Below are positions 7,460 through 16,075 of a DNA stretch of 39,198 bases, piece after piece. The position numbers and the translations under genes are program-made. The notes beneath the pieces are model-generated. The model did no database searches. It was not told where the DNA came from and was given only the letters and a program-made list of their open reading frames with translations. Position 1 is the first letter of the stretch; each line of letters opens with the position of its first letter. Origin of the DNA: Lachnospiraceae bacterium EP-SM-12S-S03. Its GTDB lineage: Bacteria > Bacillota > Clostridia > Lachnospirales > Lachnospiraceae. The DNA lies in the NCBI GenBank assembly GCA_020540725.1, contig JAJBSL010000021.1, forward strand, positions 1 through 39,198. The letters run 5' to 3'.

Positions 7460-8302
7460 ATGCATTTTCAGTGGTATCCGGGACATATGACAAAAGCAAA
7501 ACGTATGATGCAGGAAAATATAAAACTGATTGATCTGATCATCGAGCTTTTGGATGCGAGAGTCCCGTTAAGCAGCAGAAATCCGGACATTGACGAGCTT
7601 GGGAAAAACAAAGCAAGATTGATTCTTTTAAATAAGGCGGATCTTGCGGAGGATAAGCAGAACGATGCATGGATGGAATATTTTAAAAAGAAGGGATTTG
7701 CGGTGGTGAAAGTGAATTCCAAGAAAGGCGGAGGAATTAAGTCGATTCAAGGCGTGATTCAGGAGGCTTGTAAAGAAAAAATTGAGCGTGACAGAAAGCG
7801 TGGCATTTTGAACCGTCCGGTACGAGCAATGGTTGTGGGAATACCGAATGTAGGAAAATCCACATTCATCAATTCTTTGGCAGGGAAAGCTTGTGCAAAG
7901 ACCGGAAATAAACCGGGAGTGACAAAAGGAAAGCAATGGATACGTTTGAACAAAAATGTAGAGCTTTTAGATACACCGGGAATTTTGTGGCCGAAGTTTG
8001 AAGATCAAACGGTGGGGCTTCATCTTGCGTTTATCGGCTCTATCAAAGATGAGATTTTAAATACAGAAGAACTGGCAGCGGAACTGATCCGGCTTTTGGA
8101 GCCATATTATCCGGGAATTTTGCAGGAAAAGTATGGTATAGAAGAAACGGAAGATCCATATAAGTGTCTTGCGCAGATCGCGGAAAGCAGACATTGTCTT
8201 TTAAGAGGGAATGAACTTGATACGGAAAAGGCAGCAATACTTCTTATGGATGATTTCAGAAATGGAAGATTGGGGAGATTGACACTTGAAAGAGCAGAAT
8301 AA
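7460..8302 (+). CDS. rbgA: Ribosome biogenesis GTPase RbgA (YlqF)
   Basis: A 280-residue circularly permuted GTPase needed for late 50S assembly in B. subtilis. The motif order shows the permutation: G4 NKADL (about residue 57) comes first, then G1 GIPNVGKSTFINS (about 127-139), then G3 DTPGILWPKF (about 174). The N-terminus HFQWYPGHMTKAKRMM is diagnostic for YlqF. GGAGAGAGGAT precedes the ATG at 7460, 13 bases after lepB. The last 17 bases overlap the start of the second lepB. Its place between two signal peptidases near rnhB matches the rplS-lepB-ylqF-rnhB neighbourhood of Firmicutes. Confidence 0.96.
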   Translation: MHFQWYPGHMTKAKRMMQENIKLIDLIIELLDARVPLSSRNPDIDELGKNKARLILLNKADLAEDKQNDAWMEYFKKKGFAVVKVNSKKGGGIKSIQGVIQEACKEKIERDRKRGILNRPVRAMVVGIPNVGKSTFINSLAGKACAKTGNKPGVTKGKQWIRLNKNVELLDTPGILWPKFEDQTVGLHLAFIGSIKDEILNTEELAAELIRLLEPYYPGILQEKYGIEETEDPYKCLAQIAESRHCLLRGNELDTEKAAILLMDDFRNGRLGRLTLERAE

Positions 8303-8870
8303 CAAAGAGCAGGGTAGCCAGGAACAAAAGAGTATATGGAAAGAAATTATGGAATGGATATGGCTTTTCGTGATCGTAGCCTGTGTATCTTTTCTGATTG
8401 TAACATTTGTGGGAATTCGAACAAAAGTAGATGGAGAATCTATGATGCCTACTTTACAAAACGGCGATAATCTTCTTGTAGATAAGCTGACATATCGTTT
8501 CCGTGATCCGGAGAGGTATGAAATTGTAGTATTTCCATATAAGTATGAGGAAAATGTATACTATATCAAACGTATCATTGGTCTCCCGGGAGAAACGGTG
8601 CAGATTATTGATGGATATGTATATATTAACGGTGAAAAGCTGGAGAAGGACTATGGGGCAGAAGTGATGGAAGATGCGGGGATTGCCGCAGAACCAATCA
8701 AACTGGGAGAGGATGAATACTTTGTCCTTGGTGATAACCGGAATCACAGTTCAGATAGCCGCGTGCCGAATGTAGGGGTTTTGAAAAGGGAAGACCTGGT
8801 AGGAAGAGCCTGGGTACGTATCTGGCCATTGAATAATCTAGGGGTTGTTGCACATGGAGAAAAAAATTAG
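8286..8870 (+). CDS. lepB: Type I signal peptidase (second copy)
   Basis: A 194-residue paralogue of the enzyme encoded at 6871. A short, Gln/Glu-rich cytoplasmic N-terminus precedes one membrane helix (about residues 24-44). Nucleophile Ser52 lies in VDGESMMP, base Lys95 in YYIKRIIGLPGETV, and GDNRNHSSDSR completes the active-site box. The chosen start is TTG 8286, inside the end of rbgA, with GGGGAG (8273-8278) eight bases upstream; the first in-frame ATG (8350) would remove the basic/acidic tail and begin directly at the membrane helix, so it is less likely. The 3' end overlaps rnhB by 17 bases, giving a tightly coupled rbgA-lepB-rnhB unit. Confidence 0.93.
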   Translation: MKEQNNKEQGSQEQKSIWKEIMEWIWLFVIVACVSFLIVTFVGIRTKVDGESMMPTLQNGDNLLVDKLTYRFRDPERYEIVVFPYKYEENVYYIKRIIGLPGETVQIIDGYVYINGEKLEKDYGAEVMEDAGIAAEPIKLGEDEYFVLGDNRNHSSDSRVPNVGVLKREDLVGRAWVRIWPLNNLGVVAHGEKN

Positions 8871-9612
8871 TGAGATCAAAGCTGAATTTGAGAAGGCAGA
8901 TAGAGAACAACGAACATTTTTGTATGAAAAATATGCAGAAGACGAAAGAAGCGGAGTCATCAATTTAATTGCCAGATATAAAAAACAGGAACAAAAGCTT
9001 CAGGAAGAAATCAAAAGAACAGAGGAGATGAGTTCTTTTGAGAAAAAATATAATAGTTGTGGATACATATGTGGGATTGACGAGGTTGGTCGAGGTCCAC
9101 TGGCAGGTCCGGTTGTGGCTGGTGCTGTGATTCTCCCGAAAGACGAGACGATTTTGTACTTGAATGATTCCAAAAAATTATCTGAGAAAAAGCGGGAAGA
9201 ATTGTATGATGTACTTATGGAAAAGGCGGTAGCAACGGGAATCGGTATTGCAAGTCCTGCAAGGATTGATGAAATCAATATTCTTCAGGCTACTTATGAG
9301 GCGATGCGGATGGCGATTTCAAACTTGAAAGTAACACCGGACATTCTCCTGAACGATGCGGTAACAATTCCGGAAGTTACGATTCAACAGGTTCCCATTA
9401 TCAAAGGGGATGCCAAAAGCGTTTCTATTGCGGCGGCAAGTATCATTGCAAAGGTGACAAGAGACAGACTGATGGTGGAATATGATAAGGTACTTCCGGG
9501 ATATGATTTTGCAGGAAATAAAGGATATGGTTCCGCAGCGCATATTGCGGCGTTGAAAGAACTGGGACCGACACCGATTCATAGGAATAGTTTTATTAAA
9601 AATTTTGTTTAA
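8854..9612 (+). CDS. rnhB: Ribonuclease HII
   Basis: A 252-residue enzyme that cuts RNA in RNA-DNA hybrids and starts removal of misincorporated ribonucleotides. After a charged coiled-coil N-terminal extension of about 60 residues, the catalytic domain begins YICGIDEVGRGPLAGPVVAGAV (first acidic pair Asp-Glu in the DEVGRG motif), followed by LNDSKKLSEKKRE, DAVTIP and AASIIAKVTRDRLM. The ATG at 8854 is chosen over an in-frame TTG at 8845. It overlaps the lepB stop by 17 bases. The N-terminal extension is common in Clostridia and makes the protein longer than the roughly 200-residue E. coli enzyme. Confidence 0.96.
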   Translation: MEKKISEIKAEFEKADREQRTFLYEKYAEDERSGVINLIARYKKQEQKLQEEIKRTEEMSSFEKKYNSCGYICGIDEVGRGPLAGPVVAGAVILPKDETILYLNDSKKLSEKKREELYDVLMEKAVATGIGIASPARIDEINILQATYEAMRMAISNLKVTPDILLNDAVTIPEVTIQQVPIIKGDAKSVSIAAASIIAKVTRDRLMVEYDKVLPGYDFAGNKGYGSAAHIAALKELGPTPIHRNSFIKNFV

Positions 9613-9627
9613 TATACGGGTGGAAGA

Positions 9628-9978
9628 ATGAATAACCGGAAGATTGGAAACTCTTATGAGAAGATTGCCGGGGAGTATTTGAGACTTCACGGATATGAGA
9701 TTCTGGAATATAATTTTCGATGCAAAGCAGGAGAAATTGATATTATTGCAAAGGATGGAGACTATCTTGTATTCTGTGAAGTGAAATATCGAAAGAGTAA
9801 GAGAAAAGGAAGTCCCTTTGAGGCGGTAACAATCGAAAAACAGAAGAAAATTTCTAAAACAGCAATGTATTATATTGCAACAAAAGAACAAAAAGAGATT
9901 CCTTGCAGATTTGATGTGATAGGGATTCTCGGGAATCAAATACAGATTGTAAAGAATGCATTTGAGTACATTGGGTAA
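9628..9978 (+). CDS. yraN: YraN family (UPF0102) nuclease-fold protein
   Basis: A 116-residue protein with the UPF0102 pattern: N-terminal GNSYEKIAGEYLRLHGYEIL, then RCKAGEIDIIAKDGDYLVFCEVKYRK, where E-(8-10)-D-...-E-x-K forms a restriction-endonuclease-like PD-(D/E)XK core. The biochemical role is not settled; the family commonly sits beside rnhB. The ATG at 9628 has only a GGTGGAAG ribosome site. It lies 15 bases after rnhB, and the next gene begins just after its stop. Confidence 0.9.
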   Translation: MNNRKIGNSYEKIAGEYLRLHGYEILEYNFRCKAGEIDIIAKDGDYLVFCEVKYRKSKRKGSPFEAVTIEKQKKISKTAMYYIATKEQKEIPCRFDVIGILGNQIQIVKNAFEYIG

Positions 9979-9997
9979 CAAGGCAGGAATGAAGAGT

Positions 9998-10864
9998 ATG
10001 AAATTACAGTATAAGAGTCGTGAAAAAATATTGGAAGAAAAATGTGTAGATGGGGTGGAGTATCTTTCTTATCCTCTGTTAGAAAAGACAGGAATGGTAA
10101 ATCATGGATTTTCTACAAGAATTGGCGGTGTAAGTGAAGGCGTGTGCAGCAGTATGAATTTGAGCTTTGCCCGAGGAGATAAGGAAGAGGCTGTCCGAGA
10201 GAACTTTCGCAGAATTGCGGCGGCTCTTGATGTCAAGGTAGAAAATATGGTATTTTCAAAACAGACACATACAACAAATGTACGGGTTGTGACGGAAGAA
10301 GACCGTGGGAAAGGAACTGTAAAACCGTTGGATTATGATCAGGTGGATGGACTTGTCACGAATATTCCAGGACTTTGTCTTGCCACATTTTATGCGGATT
10401 GTGTGCCACTGTTTTTTGTGGATCCGGTACAGAAAGCAATCGGACTTAGTCATTCCGGATGGAGAGGGACTGTTGGCAAAATCGGGAAGATTACAGTAGA
10501 GACAATGAGAAAAGAATATGGTACAGATCCGGCTGATGTGCTTGCGGCTGTGGGACCGTCCATTTGTCAGAAATGTTATGAAGTCAGTGAAGATGTGATT
10601 GAACAATTTCGGATAAATTATGAACAGAAATACTGGGAAGAATTGTTCTATAAAAAAGAGAATGGGAAATTTCACTTAAATCTTTGGAAGGCAAATGAGA
10701 TTGTTTTTGGAGAAGCGGGAATAAAAGCAGAACATATTGCGGTCACTAATGTATGCACATGCTGTAACCCGGATGTTTTATTCTCACACCGTGCATCTCA
10801 TGGCAAAAGAGGAAATTTAGGAGCATTTATGGCTATAAGAGAAGGAGGAACAACATGTTATTAA
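9998..10864 (+). CDS. pgeF: PgeF/YfiH family purine nucleoside phosphorylase-like, copper oxidase fold
   Basis: A 288-residue protein of the DUF152 (Cu-oxidase_4) family. Motifs are NHGFSTRIGGVSEG, QTHTTNV, YADCVPLFF, LSHSGWRGT and CTCCNPDVLFSHR, giving the conserved His/Cys metal set. In E. coli YfiH was implicated in removing misincorporated serine from UDP-MurNAc in peptidoglycan synthesis; other homologues act on adenosine or inosine. I chose ATG 9998 because AGGA (9985-9988) is well spaced from it; ATGs at 9956 and 9989 are also in frame, and 9956 would overlap yraN by 23 bases. The 3' end overlaps mscS by 10 bases. Confidence 0.88.
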   Translation: MKLQYKSREKILEEKCVDGVEYLSYPLLEKTGMVNHGFSTRIGGVSEGVCSSMNLSFARGDKEEAVRENFRRIAAALDVKVENMVFSKQTHTTNVRVVTEEDRGKGTVKPLDYDQVDGLVTNIPGLCLATFYADCVPLFFVDPVQKAIGLSHSGWRGTVGKIGKITVETMRKEYGTDPADVLAAVGPSICQKCYEVSEDVIEQFRINYEQKYWEELFYKKENGKFHLNLWKANEIVFGEAGIKAEHIAVTNVCTCCNPDVLFSHRASHGKRGNLGAFMAIREGGTTCY

Positions 10865-11778
10865 CCGGAACACAGGACGGCGAGGTAACGAAACAAGTAA
10901 CAAAAGAGGTAACAGAAGTTACCAGTCAGGCAACGGAAGAAGTAAATAAGCTATTTCAATATATTAATGATAACATTCCGAATATCATTGCATTTGGTGT
11001 GAAGGTGCTTCTTGCGCTGCTTGTATTTATCATTGGAAGTAAGCTCATAAAACTGGTTCGAAAGATTGTAAGAACATCGTTGGAACGTTCTACCGTAGAT
11101 AAGGGTGTGGAACAGTTTTTGGATTCTGTCATCAAAGTAGTGCTTTATGCAATCCTTATATTCTCCATTGGAGCAAAGTTTGGTGTAGATACAACTTCTG
11201 TAGCGGCTCTTCTTGCATCCGGCGGTGTTGCCATTGGTCTTGCGCTTCAAGGAACATTGTCAAACTTTGCAGGAGGCGTTTTGATTTTGCTTTTGAAACC
11301 GTTTGTGGTAGGGGATTATATCATCGAGGATAGCCAGAAAAATGAAGGAACTGTAAAAGAAATCCAACTGTTTTATACAAAACTTTCTACGATTGATAAT
11401 AAGATCATAGTGATTCCGAATGGTACATTGTCGAATACAAGTCTTACGAATGTGACAACAAGCAACATGCGAAGATTAGATCTGAATATTGGGATTTCTT
11501 ATGATTCAGATTTGAAAAGGGCGAAGGAAATTATTATGAATCTTCTCGAAAATGATGCTAGTATATTGAAGGATCAGGATCGTCTTGTTGTTGTGGATCA
11601 GCTTGCAGACAGCGCCGTTATGCTAAGTGCACGTTCCTGGGTGAAGACAGAAGAGTATTGGACGACAAGATGGCGGTTATTGGAACAAATTAAGCTGTCT
11701 ATGGATGAAAATGGAATTGAGATCCCGTATCAACATATGACAGTACAGATGAAAGCAGAACAAAAGAGTATCAATTAA
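10855..11778 (+). CDS. mscS: MscS-family mechanosensitive ion channel
   Basis: A 307-residue small-conductance channel protein that releases solutes on hypo-osmotic shock. A short polar N-terminus with repeated V-T-K/E units (VTKQVTKEVTEVTSQATEEV) precedes TM1 (about 43-63), TM2 (about 85-107) and the pore helix TM3 with small-residue spacing AALLASGGVAIGLALQGTLSNFAGG, then the beta-domain starting LKPFVVGDYI. The DNA behind the N-terminal repeat contains a perfect GGTAAC/GTTACC inverted repeat at 10908-10923, explained by the repeated codons. GAGAAGGAGGA precedes the ATG at 10855. The terminator at 11797 follows. Confidence 0.94.
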   Translation: MLLTGTQDGEVTKQVTKEVTEVTSQATEEVNKLFQYINDNIPNIIAFGVKVLLALLVFIIGSKLIKLVRKIVRTSLERSTVDKGVEQFLDSVIKVVLYAILIFSIGAKFGVDTTSVAALLASGGVAIGLALQGTLSNFAGGVLILLLKPFVVGDYIIEDSQKNEGTVKEIQLFYTKLSTIDNKIIVIPNGTLSNTSLTNVTTSNMRRLDLNIGISYDSDLKRAKEIIMNLLENDASILKDQDRLVVVDQLADSAVMLSARSWVKTEEYWTTRWRLLEQIKLSMDENGIEIPYQHMTVQMKAEQKSIN

Positions 11779-11796
11779 AAATCAGATTTGAAAATG

Positions 11797-11848
11797 GAAA
11801 TACCGTAATCTCTTGAAATATAAAAGTTCTTGAGGATACGGTATTTTT
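11797..11848 (+). terminator. Terminator after mscS
   Basis: An imperfect stem, AAATACCGTA... (from 11797) pairing with ...TACGGTATTT (to 11846), closes in T5. It ends the long block that starts at ylxM. Confidence 0.8.
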
Positions 11849-11860
11849 AGAATATATCAT

Positions 11861-11899
11861 TAAAAAATGCCATAAACCATATAATCTCAAGGTTTATGA
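11861..11899 (-). terminator. Terminator for tRNA-Thr (minus strand)
   Basis: On the minus strand CATAAACC (11891-11898) pairs with GGTTTATG (11871-11878) and the stem is followed by GCATTTTTT toward 11861. It lies 16 bases beyond the 3' end of the tRNA gene. Confidence 0.7.
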
Positions 11900-11914
11900 C
11901 ATCTATAACTGCTA

Positions 11915-11987
11915 AGCTGGAAATCGGACTTGAACCGACGACCCCTTCATTACGAGTGAAGTGCTCTACCGACTGAGCTATTCCAGC
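11915..11987 (-). tRNA. tRNA-Thr (anticodon CGT)
   Basis: Read on the minus strand this 73-base sequence folds as a full cloverleaf: acceptor GCTGGAA/TTCCAGC, D-arm GCTC AGTCGGTA GAGC, anticodon arm CTTCA CTCGTAA TGAAG with anticodon CGT, variable GGGTC, and T-arm GTCGG TTCAAGT CCGAT with one G-U. The discriminator is T and CCA is not encoded. It reads the threonine codon ACG. It stands alone, not in a tRNA cluster, with its own promoter and terminator. Confidence 0.96.
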
Positions 11988-12015
11988 ATTGGGCTACATA
12001 ATGGCCACAAAGACT

Positions 12016-12043
12016 ATTATATACAATTTTTTGAAAAATGCAA
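12016..12043 (-). promoter_or_regulatory. Promoter for tRNA-Thr
   Basis: On the minus strand TTGCAT (12043-12038), a 16-base spacer and TATAAT (12021-12016) lie about 29 bases before the tRNA 5' end, a suitable position for a stable RNA promoter. Confidence 0.65.
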
Positions 12044-12072
12044 CTGTTTTTTGATGAAAAAGACACCTTTCA

Positions 12073-12101
12073 TTGTGTTTTCTGTCTTGCAATATTATAA
12101 T
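12073..12101 (+). promoter_or_regulatory. Promoter for glpK
   Basis: TTGTGT (12073-12078), a 17-base spacer and a perfect TATAAT (12096-12101) lie 36 bases before the glpK ATG. The -35 box is poor, so activation or weak basal expression is possible. No clear catabolite-response element was recognised nearby. Confidence 0.6.
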
Positions 12102-12103
12102 AG

Positions 12104-13633
<1,530 letters not shown>

Positions 13634-13663
13634 GAATGATACGTCCATTGTAAATGAAGTAAT

Positions 13664-13711
13664 AAAACAGAGTTCGTGAAGTAAAAGTGTACTTCCTGAA
13701 CTCTGTTTTTC
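13664..13711. terminator. Bidirectional terminator between glpK and the ABC importer
   Basis: AAAACAGAGTTC (13664-13675) pairs with GAACTCTGTTTT (13698-13709), flanked by A-run and T-run so it can stop both convergent units. The inner segment also pairs partly (GAAGTA/TACTTC). Confidence 0.85.
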
Positions 13712-13714
13712 GAT

Positions 13715-14512
13715 TTAGAATTTTTTCAAATACCACTTCTCCACCAAATTGATGACCGCGTAAAGTCCCATTGCCATGATACAGAGAAGTACAATACTCA
13801 TAAGAAGCCAATCGAGTTTAAATACCTGGCTGGAGTAGATGATCAGATATCCCAGGCCACTTCTTGCTGCAAGAAACTCACCGATAATCACGCCAACAAG
13901 ACAAAGACCGATGTTTACTTTCATAACATTTATGATAGACGGGATAGAACCGGGGATTACTACTTTTGTCAGAGCGTGGAATTTATTGCCGTGGAGCGTG
14001 TAGATCAGTTTTATTTTTTCCGGATCAATTTCCTGAAAACTCGTATATAAACTTAAAATGCTTCCAAATATAGCGACTGACATGCCGGCTACAATGATAG
14101 TAGTCTGTGTAGCGCCAAGCCATACAATAAGAAGAGGTGCAAGGGCTGATTTGGGCAAACTATTGAGCACTACAAGATAGGGGTCAAGAATCTCGGATAA
14201 TTTCCGACTGAACCAAAGGAGAACAGCGGTCAATATACTTACAAAAATGACGAGAATGAAGCTGACAATGGTTTCATATAGTGTAATCCCTATGTGAAGG
14301 AAAATACTCTTATCCAAAACCATGTCAAAGAAACAAAGGGCAATTTTTGACGGACTGCTAAAAATGAAAGAGTCAATGATTCCGGTTTGGGATGTGATTT
14401 CCCACACAAGAAGGAAAATTACAAGTATGGCAATCCTTGAAAAAATTACAACATAGCGATGTATTTTCTTTTGTTGCAGATATGCAAGCTGTGCGGCGGA
14501 AATTTCATTCAT
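13715..14512 (-). CDS. ABC importer permease, NitT/TauT (SsuC) type
   Basis: A 265-residue inner-membrane permease with about six helices. The EAA loop is seen as FQEIDPEKIKLIYTLHGNKFHALTKVVIPGSIPSI (positions about 160-195), close to the SsuC/TauC/ThiX pattern, and the LNSLPKSALAPLLIVWLG segment is typical. The start is the ATG at 14512, with GGAAGGAG eleven bases upstream inside the ATPase gene, and the ATG overlaps the ATPase stop as ATGA. Substrate cannot be told: sulfonates, nitrate, taurine, pyrimidine precursors and other small molecules use this family. No substrate-binding protein is encoded beside it. Confidence 0.9.
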   Translation of the reverse strand: MNEISAAQLAYLQQKKIHRYVVIFSRIAILVIFLLVWEITSQTGIIDSFIFSSPSKIALCFFDMVLDKSIFLHIGITLYETIVSFILVIFVSILTAVLLWFSRKLSEILDPYLVVLNSLPKSALAPLLIVWLGATQTTIIVAGMSVAIFGSILSLYTSFQEIDPEKIKLIYTLHGNKFHALTKVVIPGSIPSIINVMKVNIGLCLVGVIIGEFLAARSGLGYLIIYSSQVFKLDWLLMSIVLLCIMAMGLYAVINLVEKWYLKKF

Positions 14513-15273
14513 TTTTGGTTCAGCTCCTTCCAAATAAGATTAAAGTAGTCTTTGAACTCCGGTGTGTTTCTGCGGTGTAACGGAGTATCCTGTGCCAGAT
14601 TAAAATGTAAGGAGACAGTCTGCTGGATTGTGGCGGGACGGTTGGAAAGAATGATAACCTTGTCACCAAGACTGATTGCCTCAGACAAATCGTGTGTTAC
14701 CAGAATAGCCGTTTTCTTTTCCCTTCGAATAATCTGTCCAATATCATCCCCTACCGTAAGACGGGTTTGATAGTCCAAAGCAGAAAACGGTTCATCAAGT
14801 AGCAGAAGATCCGGTTCCAGAATCAAGGTGCGCACAAGGGCTGCCCGCTGTCGCATCCCTCCGGAAAGCTCGGAAGGTTTCGCGTTTGCAAACTCTTCAA
14901 GACCGTAAGTTTCCAAAAGTTCGTGTGCTTTGCTTTTAGTCTTAGCCGTTAAATTATGTTGGATTTCCAATCCGAGAAGCACATTGTGGTAAATGCTGCG
15001 CCATTCAAACAGATGATCGTGTTGCAACATGTATCCTACATTGGTTCTACTTTCTTTCAAAGGTTTTCCCATGAGTTGTATGGTGCCGTCTCCGGGAGTA
15101 AGAAGTCCGGAAATCAGGGAAAGAAGTGTAGATTTGCCACAACCCGACGGCCCGACGATGGAAATAAATTCACCGGATTTTACGGAAAAAGAGATATCTC
15201 TAAGGGCGGGAGTTTCACCTTCCGGGGTGTGGTAGGTATAATTTAAGTCATGGATTTCTAATACCTTTTTCAT
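14509..15273 (-). CDS. ABC importer ATPase, NitT/TauT (SsuB) type
   Basis: A 254-residue nucleotide-binding subunit with Walker A GPSGCGKST (about 42-50), Q-loop in YMLQHDHLF, signature LSGGMRQR (about 138-145), Walker B LLLLDEPFSALD and H-loop VTHDLSEA. Motif spacing and the DYQTRLTVGDD segment are as in SsuB/TauB proteins. AGGAGG stands seven bases before the ATG at 15273. It is the first gene of a two-gene minus-strand operon and overlaps the permease by four bases. The C-terminal 35 residues are extended relative to minimal members. Substrate unknown. Confidence 0.93.
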   Translation of the reverse strand: MKKVLEIHDLNYTYHTPEGETPALRDISFSVKSGEFISIVGPSGCGKSTLLSLISGLLTPGDGTIQLMGKPLKESRTNVGYMLQHDHLFEWRSIYHNVLLGLEIQHNLTAKTKSKAHELLETYGLEEFANAKPSELSGGMRQRAALVRTLILEPDLLLLDEPFSALDYQTRLTVGDDIGQIIRREKKTAILVTHDLSEAISLGDKVIILSNRPATIQQTVSLHFNLAQDTPLHRRNTPEFKDYFNLIWKELNQK

Positions 15274-15358
15274 AACAACCTCCTAGTATTGGTGTGAATC
15301 GCAAGATTAAGCTGTAACTGTTTATAATGTATTTTATGAGATTCTTGAAAATGAGTGC

Positions 15359-15387
15359 TTGATTGAGGGGGAAAGAGAGAGTATAAT
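15359..15387 (+). promoter_or_regulatory. Promoter for queH-argH-asd region
   Basis: TTGATT (15359-15364), a 17-base spacer and TATAAT (15382-15387) lie 31 bases before the queH ATG at 15419. It is well placed as the start of the + strand run that follows; the ABC operon diverges from the same gap. Confidence 0.7.
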
Positions 15388-15418
15388 CGTAGAAAATAGG
15401 CTAGGCAGGAGATGGAAT

Positions 15419-16045
15419 ATGAACTATCAGAAAGAATTGGATAAGCTGATTTCCGGATTAGAGAAGGAAGGGCAGGTTCCTAAACTTTTATTGCATAGTT
15501 GTTGCGCGCCGTGCAGCAGTTATGTGTTGGAATATTTGTCGAATTATTTTGAGATTACTGTGTTTTATTATAATCCGAATATTTTTCCGGAGAGCGAGTA
15601 TACAAAGAGGATTCTGGAACAACAGACATTGATCGGTGAAATGAAGACAAAGCATCCGGTAACTTTTATTGCCGGGAATTATGATAAAGACAGATTCTAT
15701 GAAGTGACAAAGGGATTGGAACATGTGAAAGAGGGAGGAGAGAGATGCTTCAAGTGCTATGCCTTGCGCCTGGAAGAAGCAGCCAAAATGGCGAAGGAAT
15801 GCGGTTATGATTATTATACGACCACGCTGAGCATCAGTCCTTTAAAAAATGCGGATAAATTGAATGAGATCGGAATGAGGATTGCGGAGAAGTATGGGAT
15901 CAAATATCTGCGTTCGGACTTCAAGAAAAGAAACGGGTATAAACGTTCTATTGAACTTTCTAAGAAGTTTGGACTTTATCGACAGGATTACTGTGGATGT
16001 GTGTATTCTAAACAGGCGAGAGAACTTCAAGACAGCAGGAAATAA
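15419..16045 (+). CDS. queH: Epoxyqueuosine reductase QueH
   Basis: A 208-residue DUF208 protein. QueH catalyses the last step of queuosine synthesis, reducing epoxyqueuosine in tRNA, as a non-homologous replacement of the cobalamin enzyme QueG. Conserved cysteines are all present: HSCCAPC (C28, C29, C32), RCFKCY (C110, C113) and YCGCVYS (C192, C194), expected to hold a [4Fe-4S] cluster and a second metal. The start is ATG 15419 with CAGGAGA upstream; an in-frame earlier start at 15359 would overlap the promoter. No other queuosine genes are nearby. argH starts 30 bases after the stop. Confidence 0.93.
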   Translation: MNYQKELDKLISGLEKEGQVPKLLLHSCCAPCSSYVLEYLSNYFEITVFYYNPNIFPESEYTKRILEQQTLIGEMKTKHPVTFIAGNYDKDRFYEVTKGLEHVKEGGERCFKCYALRLEEAAKMAKECGYDYYTTTLSISPLKNADKLNEIGMRIAEKYGIKYLRSDFKKRNGYKRSIELSKKFGLYRQDYCGCVYSKQARELQDSRK

Positions 16046-16075
16046 GACAGAAAATGTAAGATGGGAGGAAACGAT

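Noticed and set aside
10908..10923. GGTAAC/GTTACC inverted repeat as an operator
   Set aside because: It lies inside the mscS reading frame and follows from repeated Val-Thr codons in the N-terminal segment.
15274..15418. Possible riboswitch (preQ1 or TPP) in the gap between the ABC importer and queH
   Set aside because: I could not find the conserved aptamer cores or a paired terminator; only promoter-like sequence is seen.
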